Notes under the pieces: model-generated
Database searches by the model: none
Seen by the model: the letters and a program-made list of their open reading frames with translations, nothing else
What the model was told of the DNA's origin: nothing
Shown here: in pieces, positions 22,609 through 32,317 of the stretch
How positions within the stretch are numbered: position 1 is the first letter of the stretch
How the letters are laid out: each line of letters starts with the position of its first letter
Source: an uncultured archaeon
GTDB taxonomy: Archaea; Thermoproteota; Bathyarchaeia; TCS64
Assembly (NCBI GenBank): GCA_938048735.1
Contig: CALIUM010000025.1
Location: forward strand, 1 to 35,337
DNA length: 35,337 nt
Direction of reading: 5' to 3'
Position numbers and translations under genes: made by a program

Positions 22609-24021
22609 GTGGGAATGAGGGCCAGATACAGGCTTTCATGCACCTCTTGCGGATTTGAGACTCAAGAACTCGTAAATAGATGTGTGAAATGCGGGGATAC
22701 CCTGGAGTATATCTTCGATCCTGACTATCTGAGGGAGATTGCCTTCACTGGCCCTCTTACCTTTTGGAAGTATAGAAGGGTTCTTCCAGCCGTCGTTAAG
22801 CCCATAACCCTTGGGGAGGGGGGGACTCCCCTCCAGGAGGCAAAGAGGCTCGGTGAGGCCCTCGGACTGAGGCATTTGTACCTAAAGGATGAGACCAGGA
22901 ACCCGACCAACTCGTTCAAGGATAGATCGGCTTCGCTGGTGGTCTCAGATGCGGTTAGTAGAGGTTATGGAGGGGTGATCTGCGCAAGTAACGGGAACTA
23001 TGGGGCCTCCGTGGCCGCTTATTCAGCTAAGGCCAATATAGAATGTCAGATTCTAGTTCCTAAAGATTTGGATATGGGGAAACTCGCCCAGATGATCATA
23101 TATGATGCCAATCCTGAAGAGGCGGGATCAACTATCGAAGAGGCAATCGCAAAAGCCGCGGAGATAGCTGAGGGGACGGGATTATATCAAGCAACCGCCG
23201 AGCTCAATCCGCTGGCATCTGAGGCCCTCAAGACCATCTCCTACGAGCTGGCTGAGCAGGCCCAAGCCCCCGACTGGATAGTTGTGGCCATGGGGAGCGG
23301 AGCCACGGTGTATTCTATATGGAAAGGCTACAAGGAGCTATTGGAGAGGGGCGTCATAGACCACCCTCCAAGGCTGATTGGTGTCCAAGCAAGTGGATGT
23401 TCCCCCATAGTTAAGGCCTACATGCTCGACCTCCAAGAACCTGTTAGGATCGATAAGCCTGAAACAAGTGCCGTGGCTATAAGGGTTGCATCGCCCATCT
23501 ATGGCCGTGCAGCCCTGAGGGCTATAAGGGAATCTAAGGGGCTTGCATTAGGGGTCACGGATGAGGAGATGCTAATGGCGGAGAGGGAGCTGGCCAGATA
23601 TGAGGGGATATTCGCCGAGCCTGCAAGCGCAGCCACGATAGCCTCTCTCCATCGCCTCGTTGATTCTGGGGTGATGGACAGGGGAGACCTGGTTGTAACC
23701 CTGATAACCAGCAGCGGGCTTAAGACCGATGACGTGATAAAGACCCTCAACAGGCGTAAAAGATCCACAGGGTTAGGGACAAGTCTGGCTACGAAGGAGA
23801 GGATCCTCAGGATCATCAAGGGTGGGAGGATACATGGATATGAGCTTTGGAAGAGGCTGGGTAGAAGGATGACCCTTGGAGCTGTATATCAGCACATCTC
23901 ATACCTTGAGAGGAGGGGTCTGATAGTCTCCTCTACAGATGGGAGGAGAAAATATCTGGAGATATCCGAGAGGGGGATCCGAGCCCTTAAGGCCCTCGAC
24001 GAGTTGAGAATGCTACTATAA
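22609..24021 (+). CDS. thrC: Threonine synthase fused to a PadR-like winged helix
   Basis: A 470-residue protein. An N-terminal zinc finger (CTSCG at 11-15, CVKCG at 25-29) is followed by the fold-type II PLP domain: Lys104 in NSFKDR forms the Schiff base, CASNGNYGASVAAYSA binds phosphate and substrate, and VAMGSGAT holds the cofactor. It converts O-phosphohomoserine to threonine. After about residue 390 a second domain begins: ERILRIIKGGRIHGYELWKR, then TLGAVYQHISYLERRGLI and DGRRKYLEISERG, the three helices and wing of PadR-type regulators. Ordinary archaeal ThrC ends near residue 390. The added domain may make the enzyme a DNA-binding or effector-sensing protein. Start GTG 22609 (or ATG 22615), about 30 bases after AAGGTTAAATAA. 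Confidence 0.9.
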   Translation: MGMRARYRLSCTSCGFETQELVNRCVKCGDTLEYIFDPDYLREIAFTGPLTFWKYRRVLPAVVKPITLGEGGTPLQEAKRLGEALGLRHLYLKDETRNPTNSFKDRSASLVVSDAVSRGYGGVICASNGNYGASVAAYSAKANIECQILVPKDLDMGKLAQMIIYDANPEEAGSTIEEAIAKAAEIAEGTGLYQATAELNPLASEALKTISYELAEQAQAPDWIVVAMGSGATVYSIWKGYKELLERGVIDHPPRLIGVQASGCSPIVKAYMLDLQEPVRIDKPETSAVAIRVASPIYGRAALRAIRESKGLALGVTDEEMLMAERELARYEGIFAEPASAATIASLHRLVDSGVMDRGDLVVTLITSSGLKTDDVIKTLNRRKRSTGLGTSLATKERILRIIKGGRIHGYELWKRLGRRMTLGAVYQHISYLERRGLIVSSTDGRRKYLEISERGIRALKALDELRMLL

Positions 24022-24051
24022 TTCGACTCCGGGTGTTGAAGGTTCGAAACC

Positions 24052-25158
24052 TTATAATGGTGAGGGGGAAGTTCTCCTCTCTTTACAGCTAACATAGTCC
24101 TCTAGTATTCTCTTCATGTCGATGTACTCGCCTATCATCTTCAAAGCTAACTGTATCTTCCTAGTCGATCTGGGGGAGAGGTAGATCCTCCCATCTAGGT
24201 ACTCCAGCTTTGTCACGGTAGTGTATGTATCATCTGGTACGAGTAGGACTGGGATGCCCTTCTCCTCCGCCGATATGAGAACCCTCTCCGATGGATAGAT
24301 ATTACCCGTCAGGATTATCGCGCTAGGCCTCGTCTCCAGCGCTGTTAGAATTAGATCGGTTCTATCGCCACCAGTTATCAGGGCCCTTCCAACGCTCCTC
24401 CTAAGCCAGCTCATGGCCGATTCTGGCGTCATGGCCCCTATGAGGAAGTCGTCCACCAGGGACTCTATGTTCCTCTCACCCGCTAGGAGCTCTGCGTTAA
24501 GGGCCTCCATTATCTCCTGAACCGTTGGGAGGGTAAGCTCCCTGAGATCTGGTACTATGCCCAGAACCTCCAGCCCGGATAGGTTTAGTACCCTTGAGAC
24601 CACCCCCTTCATCCTCTCCATCTGCTGGTGGGGTATGAAATTTAAGACAACCCCGAGAATTTTTCCTCCCCTTTCCTCTATAAGATGCTTATAGAGTATG
24701 GCCCTCTCAGCCACCGAGTCGTCTTCTCCCCTGACGGTAAGGATCACCTTAGATGAGAACTCCTTTGAGAACCTAGATACATCCAGACCACATGAGACTA
24801 GAAACTCGGGCTGGGGCGCTGATTCGATTAATAGTATTTCCTTATCCCTACCCAGCTTTTCATAACTCTCTCTAATCCTTCCCAAGGCATATTCGCATCT
24901 TTGGAGGATTTCGTCCAGATACCTTCTTCCTACGATTATAGGGGTGATTTCATCGAGGGAGTTAATTAGGCCCATGACCTCCTTCATTAGGAGGGTGTCT
25001 GGATCCCTGAGCTTTCCATCGATCATCTTCAATCCCCTCCCCACTGGTTTGAAGAACCCCACTCTCAGCCCCATCTCCTGGAGCTTACCGTATAGACCTA
25101 GGCAGAGGGCTGTCTTACCACTGAAGCTGGTACCCGCTACGTATATGGAGTAAACCAT
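24052..25158 (-). CDS. BioD-like P-loop/DRTGG-domain protein
   Basis: A 368-residue protein. The N-terminal dethiobiotin-synthetase-like P-loop AGTSFSGKTALCLG has Gly9, Gly14, Lys15 and Thr16, with FFKPVG and LLIESAP strands (about 1-200). A DRTGG domain follows with TGGDRTDLI near 262-270. This architecture is the N-terminal part of large bacterial phosphotransacetylases (COG0857-type), without the catalytic Pta domain. Its ATG directly abuts the stop of the ADP-forming acyl-CoA synthetase gene, so it is likely a regulatory or nucleotide-sensing partner of acetyl-CoA/acetate conversion. Exact biochemistry is not known from sequence. Confidence 0.8.
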   Translation of the reverse strand: MVYSIYVAGTSFSGKTALCLGLYGKLQEMGLRVGFFKPVGRGLKMIDGKLRDPDTLLMKEVMGLINSLDEITPIIVGRRYLDEILQRCEYALGRIRESYEKLGRDKEILLIESAPQPEFLVSCGLDVSRFSKEFSSKVILTVRGEDDSVAERAILYKHLIEERGGKILGVVLNFIPHQQMERMKGVVSRVLNLSGLEVLGIVPDLRELTLPTVQEIMEALNAELLAGERNIESLVDDFLIGAMTPESAMSWLRRSVGRALITGGDRTDLILTALETRPSAIILTGNIYPSERVLISAEEKGIPVLLVPDDTYTTVTKLEYLDGRIYLSPRSTRKIQLALKMIGEYIDMKRILEDYVSCKERRTSPSPL

Positions 25159-27273
25159 CTAGCCCCTCTCCACCTCCCCCAAGGTTATCTTAACATCTAA
25201 AGATATACATCCTTCACCATCCTCATAAACTATTATGGGGTTTATATCCATCTCCAAGATCTCAGGGAAATCTAGGGATAGCTGACTGACCCTTAGCATA
25301 ACATCTTTAAGGGCTTCTATATCTGAGGGCTGCTCTCCCCTTATCCCCTTCAGGAGTATTGAGGCTTTTGTCTCCTCGATCATCCAGGTGGCCTCCTCAT
25401 ATGTGAGCGGAGCTAGGCCAAACGACACATCTTTCAAGAAATTCACATAGATGCCCCCTAGGCCGAACATGATTAAGGGCCCAAACTGCCTATCTCTCGT
25501 CATTCCCACTATCATCTCTCTCCCCTTAGGGACCATCTTTTGAACCATTACTCCAGTTAGACGGGCCTGGGGCATGAGCTTCGATGCCTTGGCCATGATA
25601 TCCTCGAAGGAGTATCTCACCTCCTCCTCAGAGCCCAGATTCAGGGCGACGCCACCTATATCGGTCTTATGCATGATGTCGGGCGAGACTATCTTAAGAG
25701 CCACAGGGTAGCCTAACCTCTCCGCATACATGACAGCCTCATCGGCTGAGGTTGCAACCTCGCTCTTAGGGGTTCTAATCCCATAGGCCTCCAGGATCCT
25801 GAAGGCCTCCTGGGGTAGAAGGTTGATTCTTCCATCCCTCCTCACTCCATCCAGGGTCTCTCTGACAGAGCTGGGATCTACATCTTCAAGTCTCCTTATG
25901 GGATGATCCACCCTCCTCAGGAACCTTGAGTATTCTATGAGGGTTGATAGGGCCTTCACCCCATCCTCAGGAAACTCGAAGCAAGGGATCCTGTTCTCCT
26001 TCAGGTATCTGGAAGCCTCTTCTACAAGGCCTCCCCCCATGAAGACCGCCATGAGGGGCTTGTCTCCCCTCCTCCGATGAGCCCAAACTAAGACCTCAGC
26101 CGTTGCCCCCACCTCAGTCATGGCCTGAGGGCTGAGTATGACCAGGAGCGCATCCACGTTTGGGTCTTCTAGAGCACAGTCGATCGCAATCCTATACCTA
26201 TCAGCCCTAGCATCCCCTAGGATATCTATGGGGTTCACAATGGAGGCGGCGGGGGGGAGGCTTCTAGCCAGCCTATTCATGGTCTCATGATCGAGCTCAG
26301 CCAGCTCTATCCCCAGCTTCTCACACAGATCCGTGGCGATTATACCCGGTCCTCCAGCGTTTGTTACAATCGCCACCTTCTCCCCCTTTGGGATCGGCTG
26401 CCAGTTGAATGAGATGGCATAGTTGAAAAGATCCTCTAGGCTATCAGAAAGGATTATCCCGGCCTTTCTGAAGGCAGCCTTGTAAGAGGTAAAGTTTCCT
26501 ACGAGGGCGCCTGTATGACTCCCAGCCGCCCTCGCTCCAGCCGTGGATGTCCCACCCTTAAGGGCGACGATGGGCTTTCTCTTGGAGACCTTCCTAGACA
26601 CCTCTATGAATCTCTCCCCCCTCTCTATGGACTCGATATAGAGTAGGATGGCTTTCACCGATTCATCCTCACCCATCGCCTCTATGAAGTCGACCTCGTC
26701 TAGGTCTGCCTTGTTTCCTAGGCTGATGAAGCTGGAGAAGCCTATTCCATTTTTGATCATCCAATCCAGTATCGCGGTTCCTAGGGCGCCGCTCTGGGAG
26801 ATGAAGCCTATCTCACCCCTCTTTGGCATCCCTGAGGCGAAGGTCAGATTTATCGGCGTCCAGGTGTCTATTAGACCTAGGCAGTTCGGTCCTAGTATCC
26901 TCATCCCATATGTGGAGCCGATCTCTATGAGCCTCCTCTCAAGGGCGTAACCCTCTCGGCCGGACTCTCTGAAACCGGCGGAGATCACGATCATCGCCTT
27001 GACACCCTTCCTCCCGCACTCCTCGGCCACAGCTGGGACGAGCCCTGCGGGTATAGCCACAACCGCCAGCTCAACCTCGCCGCCCACATCCAGAACTGAA
27101 GGGTAGCATTTTATGCCTAGTATCTCCTCAGCGTTTGGGTTGATGGGGTAAATTGGTCCGCGATAACCGCTTTCGAGGATATTCTTCAGGAGGACATATC
27201 CGAGTTTGCCTGGGCTTCTCGAGGCGCCTATTACGGCTACTGAACTTGGTCTGAAGAACTCTCTGAGGCTCAA
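25159..27273 (-). CDS. acd: ADP-forming acetyl/acyl-CoA synthetase, fused alpha-beta
   Basis: A 704-residue protein that joins both subunits. The alpha part has a CoA-binding Rossmann domain (SSVAVIGASRSPGKLGY, near residue 11) and two ligase-CoA domains, with the phosphorylated histidine probably His253 in AGSHTGALVGN. The beta part, from about residue 480, is an ATP-grasp domain with VALKIVSPDIMHKTDIGGV containing the second catalytic His. It makes ATP from acyl-CoA, ADP and phosphate, giving free acid, the energy-conserving step of archaeal peptide or sugar fermentation. Acyl preference unknown. Start TTG 27273. It is followed with no gap by the DRTGG-domain gene. Confidence 0.9.
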   Translation of the reverse strand: MSLREFFRPSSVAVIGASRSPGKLGYVLLKNILESGYRGPIYPINPNAEEILGIKCYPSVLDVGGEVELAVVAIPAGLVPAVAEECGRKGVKAMIVISAGFRESGREGYALERRLIEIGSTYGMRILGPNCLGLIDTWTPINLTFASGMPKRGEIGFISQSGALGTAILDWMIKNGIGFSSFISLGNKADLDEVDFIEAMGEDESVKAILLYIESIERGERFIEVSRKVSKRKPIVALKGGTSTAGARAAGSHTGALVGNFTSYKAAFRKAGIILSDSLEDLFNYAISFNWQPIPKGEKVAIVTNAGGPGIIATDLCEKLGIELAELDHETMNRLARSLPPAASIVNPIDILGDARADRYRIAIDCALEDPNVDALLVILSPQAMTEVGATAEVLVWAHRRRGDKPLMAVFMGGGLVEEASRYLKENRIPCFEFPEDGVKALSTLIEYSRFLRRVDHPIRRLEDVDPSSVRETLDGVRRDGRINLLPQEAFRILEAYGIRTPKSEVATSADEAVMYAERLGYPVALKIVSPDIMHKTDIGGVALNLGSEEEVRYSFEDIMAKASKLMPQARLTGVMVQKMVPKGREMIVGMTRDRQFGPLIMFGLGGIYVNFLKDVSFGLAPLTYEEATWMIEETKASILLKGIRGEQPSDIEALKDVMLRVSQLSLDFPEILEMDINPIIVYEDGEGCISLDVKITLGEVERG

Positions 27274-27416
27274 CCTTAGAATGCCTGCCCTCAGCCAGTA
27301 TATAAGACTCTATTTATAAGTTTCTCCAACAGTCTCCCAACCTTTATTGGAGGAATTGACTTCCTAGAGGCCGAGCCTTCATAGGACAAGGTTTTTTAAC
27401 TTTACGAGTAGTAAAA

Positions 27417-28499
27417 TTGAAGTCTCACCTGAGAGTAGACGGTTGGATCGAGATGAGCGCGAGGCCGAAGGTCTTCGGCCAACTATTGGCCGAGGTGATA
27501 AATAAGGGTCTATGCGTTGGATGCGGGGGATGCGAGGCCGTCTGCCCTGTAAACTCCATCTCTTTGACTGAGGGCTCTCCAAGGCTTACTGGGATATGCA
27601 TAGCCTGCGGAATATGCTACAGCTGCTGCCCAAGAACATCCTTCGACGAGGCGGAATTGGAGAGGCTTATCTTCGGGAGGAGTAGGTCGGAGAATGAGGC
27701 CCTCCTAGGGATTTATAAGGGATATTACGCCGGCAGGTCTAGGGATCAAGGGGTCCTGAGGCGCTCCCAGGACGGTGGTGTGGTCTCAAGCCTCCTAATC
27801 CAGTTTCTCAGGGGGGGAGGGGACTGCGCCGTGGTCGCGGGGGTAGAAGAGGGGAAAGTTTGGGCCCCAAGGCCGATGGTGGCCCTGAGAGAGGAGGAGG
27901 TCCTAAAGGGGGCTGGAACAAAGTATACCCCGAGCCCCACGCTGATGGGAGTGGACTCCGCGGTCTCCGAGTACAGGAGAAAGAGGGTTGCGGTTGTCGG
28001 GACTCCATGCCAGATCAGGGCTCTAAGAAAGATAGAGAAGGGAACATACACGGATAAGAGGATCGCAGAATCTGTAGCAATTAAGATAGGGCTTTTTTGC
28101 ATGGAGACATTCGATTATAAAAAACTAATGGAGTTTCTAGAGAAGGAGGGAGTAAACCCGAAGGAGGTGACGAAGTTCGCTATAAGAAGGGGCAAATTCG
28201 CCGCCATCCGGGACGGGGACACAGTATTTGAGATCGGGTTGAGCAGAGTTAAGGAGCTTGTCAGGCCCTGCTGTGAGGTCTGTGAGGACTTCACAGCCGA
28301 GTTTTCCGACATCTCCGTAGGGAATGTCGGCTCCCCTGAGGGGTGGTCGACCGTGATAGTTAGAACCGATCTGGGTGAGCAGCTCCTGAGAGATGCTGAG
28401 AAGGCGGGCCTCCTAGAGTTGAAGCCCCTTGAAGAAGGGGAGTCGGGCCTAGGCGCGGTATTAAAGCTCTCCATGAGCAAGAAAAAGAGAAAGGGCTAG
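27417..28499 (+). CDS. FrhB/FpoF-like F420 oxidoreductase with ferredoxin domain
   Basis: A 360-residue protein. Two N-terminal [4Fe-4S] motifs, CVGCGGCEAVCP (33-44) and CIACGICYSCCP (61-72), precede the coenzyme-F420 hydrogenase beta-subunit domains with SQDGGVVSSLL, GTKYTPSPTL and VVGTPCQIRALRKIE; further cysteines lie at CCEVCEDF. FrhB, FpoF and FdhB proteins use FAD and clusters to move electrons between F420 and partners. The neighbour Mtd also uses F420. Start may be TTG 27417 (leaderless, TTTTTTAAC about 27 bases upstream) or ATG 27453. Stop overlaps the convergent mtd stop by 4 bases. Confidence 0.85.
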   Translation: MKSHLRVDGWIEMSARPKVFGQLLAEVINKGLCVGCGGCEAVCPVNSISLTEGSPRLTGICIACGICYSCCPRTSFDEAELERLIFGRSRSENEALLGIYKGYYAGRSRDQGVLRRSQDGGVVSSLLIQFLRGGGDCAVVAGVEEGKVWAPRPMVALREEEVLKGAGTKYTPSPTLMGVDSAVSEYRRKRVAVVGTPCQIRALRKIEKGTYTDKRIAESVAIKIGLFCMETFDYKKLMEFLEKEGVNPKEVTKFAIRRGKFAAIRDGDTVFEIGLSRVKELVRPCCEVCEDFTAEFSDISVGNVGSPEGWSTVIVRTDLGEQLLRDAEKAGLLELKPLEEGESGLGAVLKLSMSKKKRKG

Positions 28500-29326
28500 C
28501 TCCTAGCTGGCTTCTCCAGGAGCTTCCTCTTCTCCAACACCGACCCATCCCTGTGATGGGGCCTTCTCAGCAGGGAGTCGCCGTACTTCTCTATCTCCCT
28601 GGCCTCGTCCGCCAAGATTCCAGCCATCCTCATAAGCTCGTGGGCTGTGGCGCAGAGGCTCGTGTAGATGGTCCAATCCTTCTCCCTAAAACAGGCCTCC
28701 GTCGTCAGGGCTGCGACCCTCTTAGCCATCTCGTACGACGCACCCGCTTTGGCTAAGGCGTAGGGGTTAGAGAGGCCCGAGGCCTTAAGGGCCACGTCTC
28801 TAGTCACCTCCAGCAAGGGAAGCTCAGGTTTTACTCCCTCCTTCAGCTGCTCCACGAGCCTGTCGATCACCCCAACCACAGCCCTAAAGACCCCGGTCAC
28901 GGACAACACCCTTATCGCATCGGCGTTGAAGAGGGCCATCTCGATCGGATCTAGGAACTCCCTCCTAGCGCCTATCATGGGGTCGGCCTCGAGGATTATT
29001 CCACCCATCCCGCTCCCCTTCAACTCTTCAAGGAGCTTCCTGGGGCCATCGGTGATGACCACGACTGGGATGCCCTCCTTTGATAGCGTCTCCCGAGCCC
29101 GTCTAGGCCCATCGAGAGCGGCGTTGGGGCTGATAACGAAGACCATATCCGGCTTTAGGGAGATCATCGCCCTTGCAAGTTCCTCTGACTGCTCCGGGAT
29201 CATCTTCGGGCCTGAAGAGAGTACCCTGAACTCGAGATCCTCCCTCTCCGCCCTCTCATCCATGAGAAGCTCCAAAAGAGGGGCCGTGGCTATGTTCCCC
29301 AGCTTTAGGAAACCTAACCGGACCAT
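28496..29326 (-). CDS. mtd: F420-dependent methylene-tetrahydromethanopterin dehydrogenase
   Basis: A 276-residue protein, close to the about 275-285 residues of Mtd from methanogens. The N-terminus MVRLGFLKLGNIATAPLLEL, the segments SGPKMIPEQSEEL and FVISPNAALDGP with VVVITDGP, DPMIGARREFLDP, and the C-terminal DWTIYTSLCATAHELMRMAG are the family landmarks. It catalyses reversible hydride transfer between methenyl/methylene-H4MPT and F420, in the methyl branch of the Wood-Ljungdahl pathway or methanogenesis. Outside methanogens and Archaeoglobus it is sparsely distributed. ATG 29326; the 217-base region upstream is AT-rich. Confidence 0.9.
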   Translation of the reverse strand: MVRLGFLKLGNIATAPLLELLMDERAEREDLEFRVLSSGPKMIPEQSEELARAMISLKPDMVFVISPNAALDGPRRARETLSKEGIPVVVITDGPRKLLEELKGSGMGGIILEADPMIGARREFLDPIEMALFNADAIRVLSVTGVFRAVVGVIDRLVEQLKEGVKPELPLLEVTRDVALKASGLSNPYALAKAGASYEMAKRVAALTTEACFREKDWTIYTSLCATAHELMRMAGILADEAREIEKYGDSLLRRPHHRDGSVLEKRKLLEKPARS

Positions 29327-29382
29327 TTTTCTCTTTAACCTCCAAAAAACTATTATTTACTATTATATGAGTTTTTTGAAGT

Positions 29383-29413
29383 TTCAACTAATCGTAGAGA
29401 TCAAATAGTTGAA
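29383..29413. repeat. 8-base inverted repeat upstream of mtd
   Basis: TTCAACTA (29383-29390) and TAGTTGAA (29406-29413) are perfect arms with a 15-base spacer, about 60 bases upstream of the mtd ATG in very AT-rich DNA. It may be a regulator site for mtd; nothing else in the gap between 29327 and 29542 looks like a gene. Confidence 0.4.
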
Positions 29414-29542
29414 TTAAATTTTATCTTTTAACAAGGACATATTATTCTCAAGATTATAACATAAAGAGTGAAAACATCGTGGTTTTATGATTTTAACGGA
29501 TGATTTAATTATTTTGGGGGAGGATTTGGGATATCTATGATC

Positions 29543-31373
29543 CTATGGTGCTAGGTGCTCATCGAAGAACTCGACTATGGCCTCGAAGGCCTTTATGCGG
29601 TTCTTCAGCTTGACTATCCCATGTCCCTAGTCATCAAAGATTATGTATTTGAAGGGTATCCCCCTACGCCTCATGGCTTCTATTATCTGATCGGTCTCGG
29701 ATCTGGGAACCCTAGGGTCGTTCTCTCCGTGAACCACCATCAGGGGAGCTTTGATCCTATCGGCCTTGTTTATAGGGGATATCTCGCTCAAGAGTTGCGT
29801 ATCTCTCTCTGGATCACCATATTCACAGGCCCTCAACCTCCTGCGCCAGGGTCCCGTATTCCTCAGGAAGGTCAGGAAGTTGGCAATCCCGTAGAGGTCT
29901 ACACCAGCAGCCCATAGCTCTGGGTATTCAGTTAAAGCTGAGAGGACCATGAAGCCCCCGTAGCTCCCCCCTTATAGGGCTATCCTGTTGGGGTCAACTC
30001 TACCGCAGCTCGACAGCCATTTCTGGGCGTATATAAGATCCTCAACTGAATCCATCCGCCTATATGTGTCATCGAGGTGGACATACGTCTTACCGTAACC
30101 GGCGCTCCTTCTTACATTCGGAGAGAAGACCGCGTAGCCGTGGTTAACAAGGTAGTGGATCACCTCATTGAAGCTCGCTCTAAACTGCGACTCTGGGCCT
30201 CTGTGGATATACATACCAACAGGAGGTTTCTCCCCAGTCCAGGTTCTTGGGAGGTAGAGGAAGGCTAGTATGCTTAAACCGTCGAACCTCTGGAAACGAA
30301 TGAGCTCGGGCTCCGCGAATGCACTTTGTGGGATGCCCCCTCTATCACTTTTAGTCAGCCTGTAGACCGATCCATCTCTATATCGGTAGATCCATATGTC
30401 GAAGTTGAATCTTGAGCCGCTGAAGGTGAAGGCCAGCATCATCCCGTCCGGGGACCATTTTGCCTAGCTCACAACCCCAAGGGGTAATCCCTCGACATCT
30501 TTGATCTTCCCATCAGAAAGCCTCATGATCTTGAGCTTCGAGTATCCCTCCTCATTGACCGAATATGAGGCCCTCTCCCCGTCCCTCGTCAAACTTAGGG
30601 ACTCTAAGTCCCACGCCTCCTCCAGGATCTCCTCCTCACGGTCGTCTTCGAGGTTGATGGAGACCATGGCCGTGAACTCTCTATCTCTGTTTGAGAGGCA
30701 TATGATGGATCTGTCATCGGGTGTGAAAGTTGGATCAGCGTAGGATGTCTCTCCGCTGTGGGTGGTTATGCATCTATTTTCACCCTTCTTGACGTCGACA
30801 AGGTATAGATCCGAGTCAAGGTTGGTGTTCTGCCTCTTAACTAAAAGCCACCTTCCATTGTTTGACCATCCTCGGGCGTGTTCATCCCATCATGCTCAAG
30901 GACCAGCCTAACCTCTCCAGAGTACGTGTCCAAGATGTAGATGTCGAAGAAGGCCCTATGCCTAGAGTTAGATCTAAAGCTTAGAAATCTGCCATCTGGA
31001 GACCAAGGCCCAAGGCCATGGATCACATCTTCCTCAAAGGCTAGCTCGGTGAGACCCCTCATCGGGATATAGCATATATATCTGATCTCTTTCATTCCCC
31101 TTGGTCCTTCGAGAAGGCTATTCTCTCATCCCTTGGGGAGCACCTGATGCCTGTAACCCTGTCATCGTAGTAGGTCATCTGCTCGGGCCATACCTCCTCG
31201 ACTGGAACCCTCCAGACCTGTGGGGTTCCGGTGATATTCGTGAGGAACAGGACCTTCTTGCCATCGCTAGAGAAATAGGGGGAACTGGCGGAACGTATGT
31301 TCATAAAGCTTCTGAATCCGTATCTCGAAGACAAGTCATGATACCTTGTAGGAGGAGGTAAAAATCTTTTCAT
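29543..31373 (-). pseudogene. S9-family acylaminoacyl/prolyl oligopeptidase pseudogene
   Basis: From ATG 31373 the beta-propeller part (SSDGKKVLFLTN, GPWSPDGRFLSF, WSNNGRWLLVKR, AKWSPDGM) leads to an alpha/beta-hydrolase domain with GGSYGGFM, HGENDPRVP and DxGHGIV, so the Ser-Asp-His triad is still readable. It is broken by frameshifts near 31100, 31040 and 30870 and by three in-frame stops: TAG at 30464, TAA at 29972 (next to the catalytic Ser) and TAG at 29627 (replacing what is normally Glu before GHG). The last frame ends at 29543 with FDEHLAP. The original would have had about 600 residues and removed N-terminal residues or short peptides. Multiple lesions make it a pseudogene rather than one sequencing error. 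Confidence 0.9.
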
Positions 31374-31429
31374 AGCAGACCCTTCTATTCAAATAAGTCC
31401 TTTCACAGTTTTTAAAGGAGGGCTTGGTA

Positions 31430-32305
31430 TTGAGGTTTGGGCTTCTAACCCGCGATGAGAGTAGCTGGTGCTCGATGCAGCTTCTTGAGGCTATGAGGAG
31501 GTTTGGTGTTGGATCACTGATCTTTAGGTTCCCAGAGATAGTGGCGAGAGTGGGTTATAGGCCCGCGGCCTCATTAGATGGGGAAGACATTCTAGATCTC
31601 GACGCCCTTATAATTCGCCCCATCGGTAGGGGCTCTCTTGAGGAGATCATATTCAGGATGGACCTCCTCTATCGACTCGAGAGGTTGGGCCTCCTCGTTG
31701 TGAATCCGCCTAAATCTATCGAGAGGGCTGTGGACAAGTATTTCGCCTTAACCCTTCTTGAGGAGGCCGGCCTCCCCGTACCCCGGACCGTGATCACTGA
31801 GAGCTCAACTCGTGCGCTAAAGGCCTTCGAGGAGCTTGGAGGGGATGTGGTGATAAAGCCCATATTCGGAAGTAGGGGGATTGGATCCACGAGGGTCTCT
31901 GATCGTGATGTGGCTGAGAGGATCTTCAGGGCTTTGACCTTCCACCATGAGGTCATCTACATTCAGGAGTACATAGAGCATGGATTCACGGACATCAGAG
32001 CATTCGTTCTTGGCGATAGGGTTCTGGCCTCGATGAGAAGGGTTGCAGATGGATGGAAGACGAACGTAAGCCAGGGTGCCAGACCTGAACCTCTCAGGCT
32101 GGAGGAGGAGTTGGAGGAGCTCGCTGTAAAAGCCTCAAAGGTTGTGGGCTGCATGGTCGCGGGCGTAGACATACTAGAGGGGAGGGGTGGGCCGATGATA
32201 ATTGAGGTCAACAGTCAACCTGGATGGATGGGACTTCAGAGTGTCACAGAGACTAATATAGCAGAAGAGATAATCAAATACATCATCTCGAAGATAAAGA
32301 GGTGA
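31430..32305 (+). CDS. RimK-family ATP-grasp glutamate ligase, MptN/CofF-like
   Basis: About 291 residues. Start TTG 31430 has AAAGGAGG 8 bases upstream; TTG 31424 is too close to it. Motifs: a helical N-terminal region, then DVVIKPIFGSRGIGS (141-155, ATP lid), NVSQGA (214-219) and IIEVNSQPGWMGLQ (259-272, Mg2+ Glu and Asn). The family adds glutamate to acceptors: MptN on tetrahydromethanopterin, CofF on coenzyme F420, LysX on lysine precursors, RimK on proteins. With mtd and F420 genes nearby, a role in tetrahydrosarcinapterin or F420 modification is plausible, but acceptor choice is inference. Confidence 0.8.
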   Translation: MRFGLLTRDESSWCSMQLLEAMRRFGVGSLIFRFPEIVARVGYRPAASLDGEDILDLDALIIRPIGRGSLEEIIFRMDLLYRLERLGLLVVNPPKSIERAVDKYFALTLLEEAGLPVPRTVITESSTRALKAFEELGGDVVIKPIFGSRGIGSTRVSDRDVAERIFRALTFHHEVIYIQEYIEHGFTDIRAFVLGDRVLASMRRVADGWKTNVSQGARPEPLRLEEELEELAVKASKVVGCMVAGVDILEGRGGPMIIEVNSQPGWMGLQSVTETNIAEEIIKYIISKIKR

Positions 32306-32317
32306 TCTAGTACAACA

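Noticed and set aside
29627-30466. TAG codons in the S9 peptidase could be read through as pyrrolysine or another residue
   Set aside because: A TAA stop and several frameshifts also interrupt the gene, so decay explains it better than recoding.
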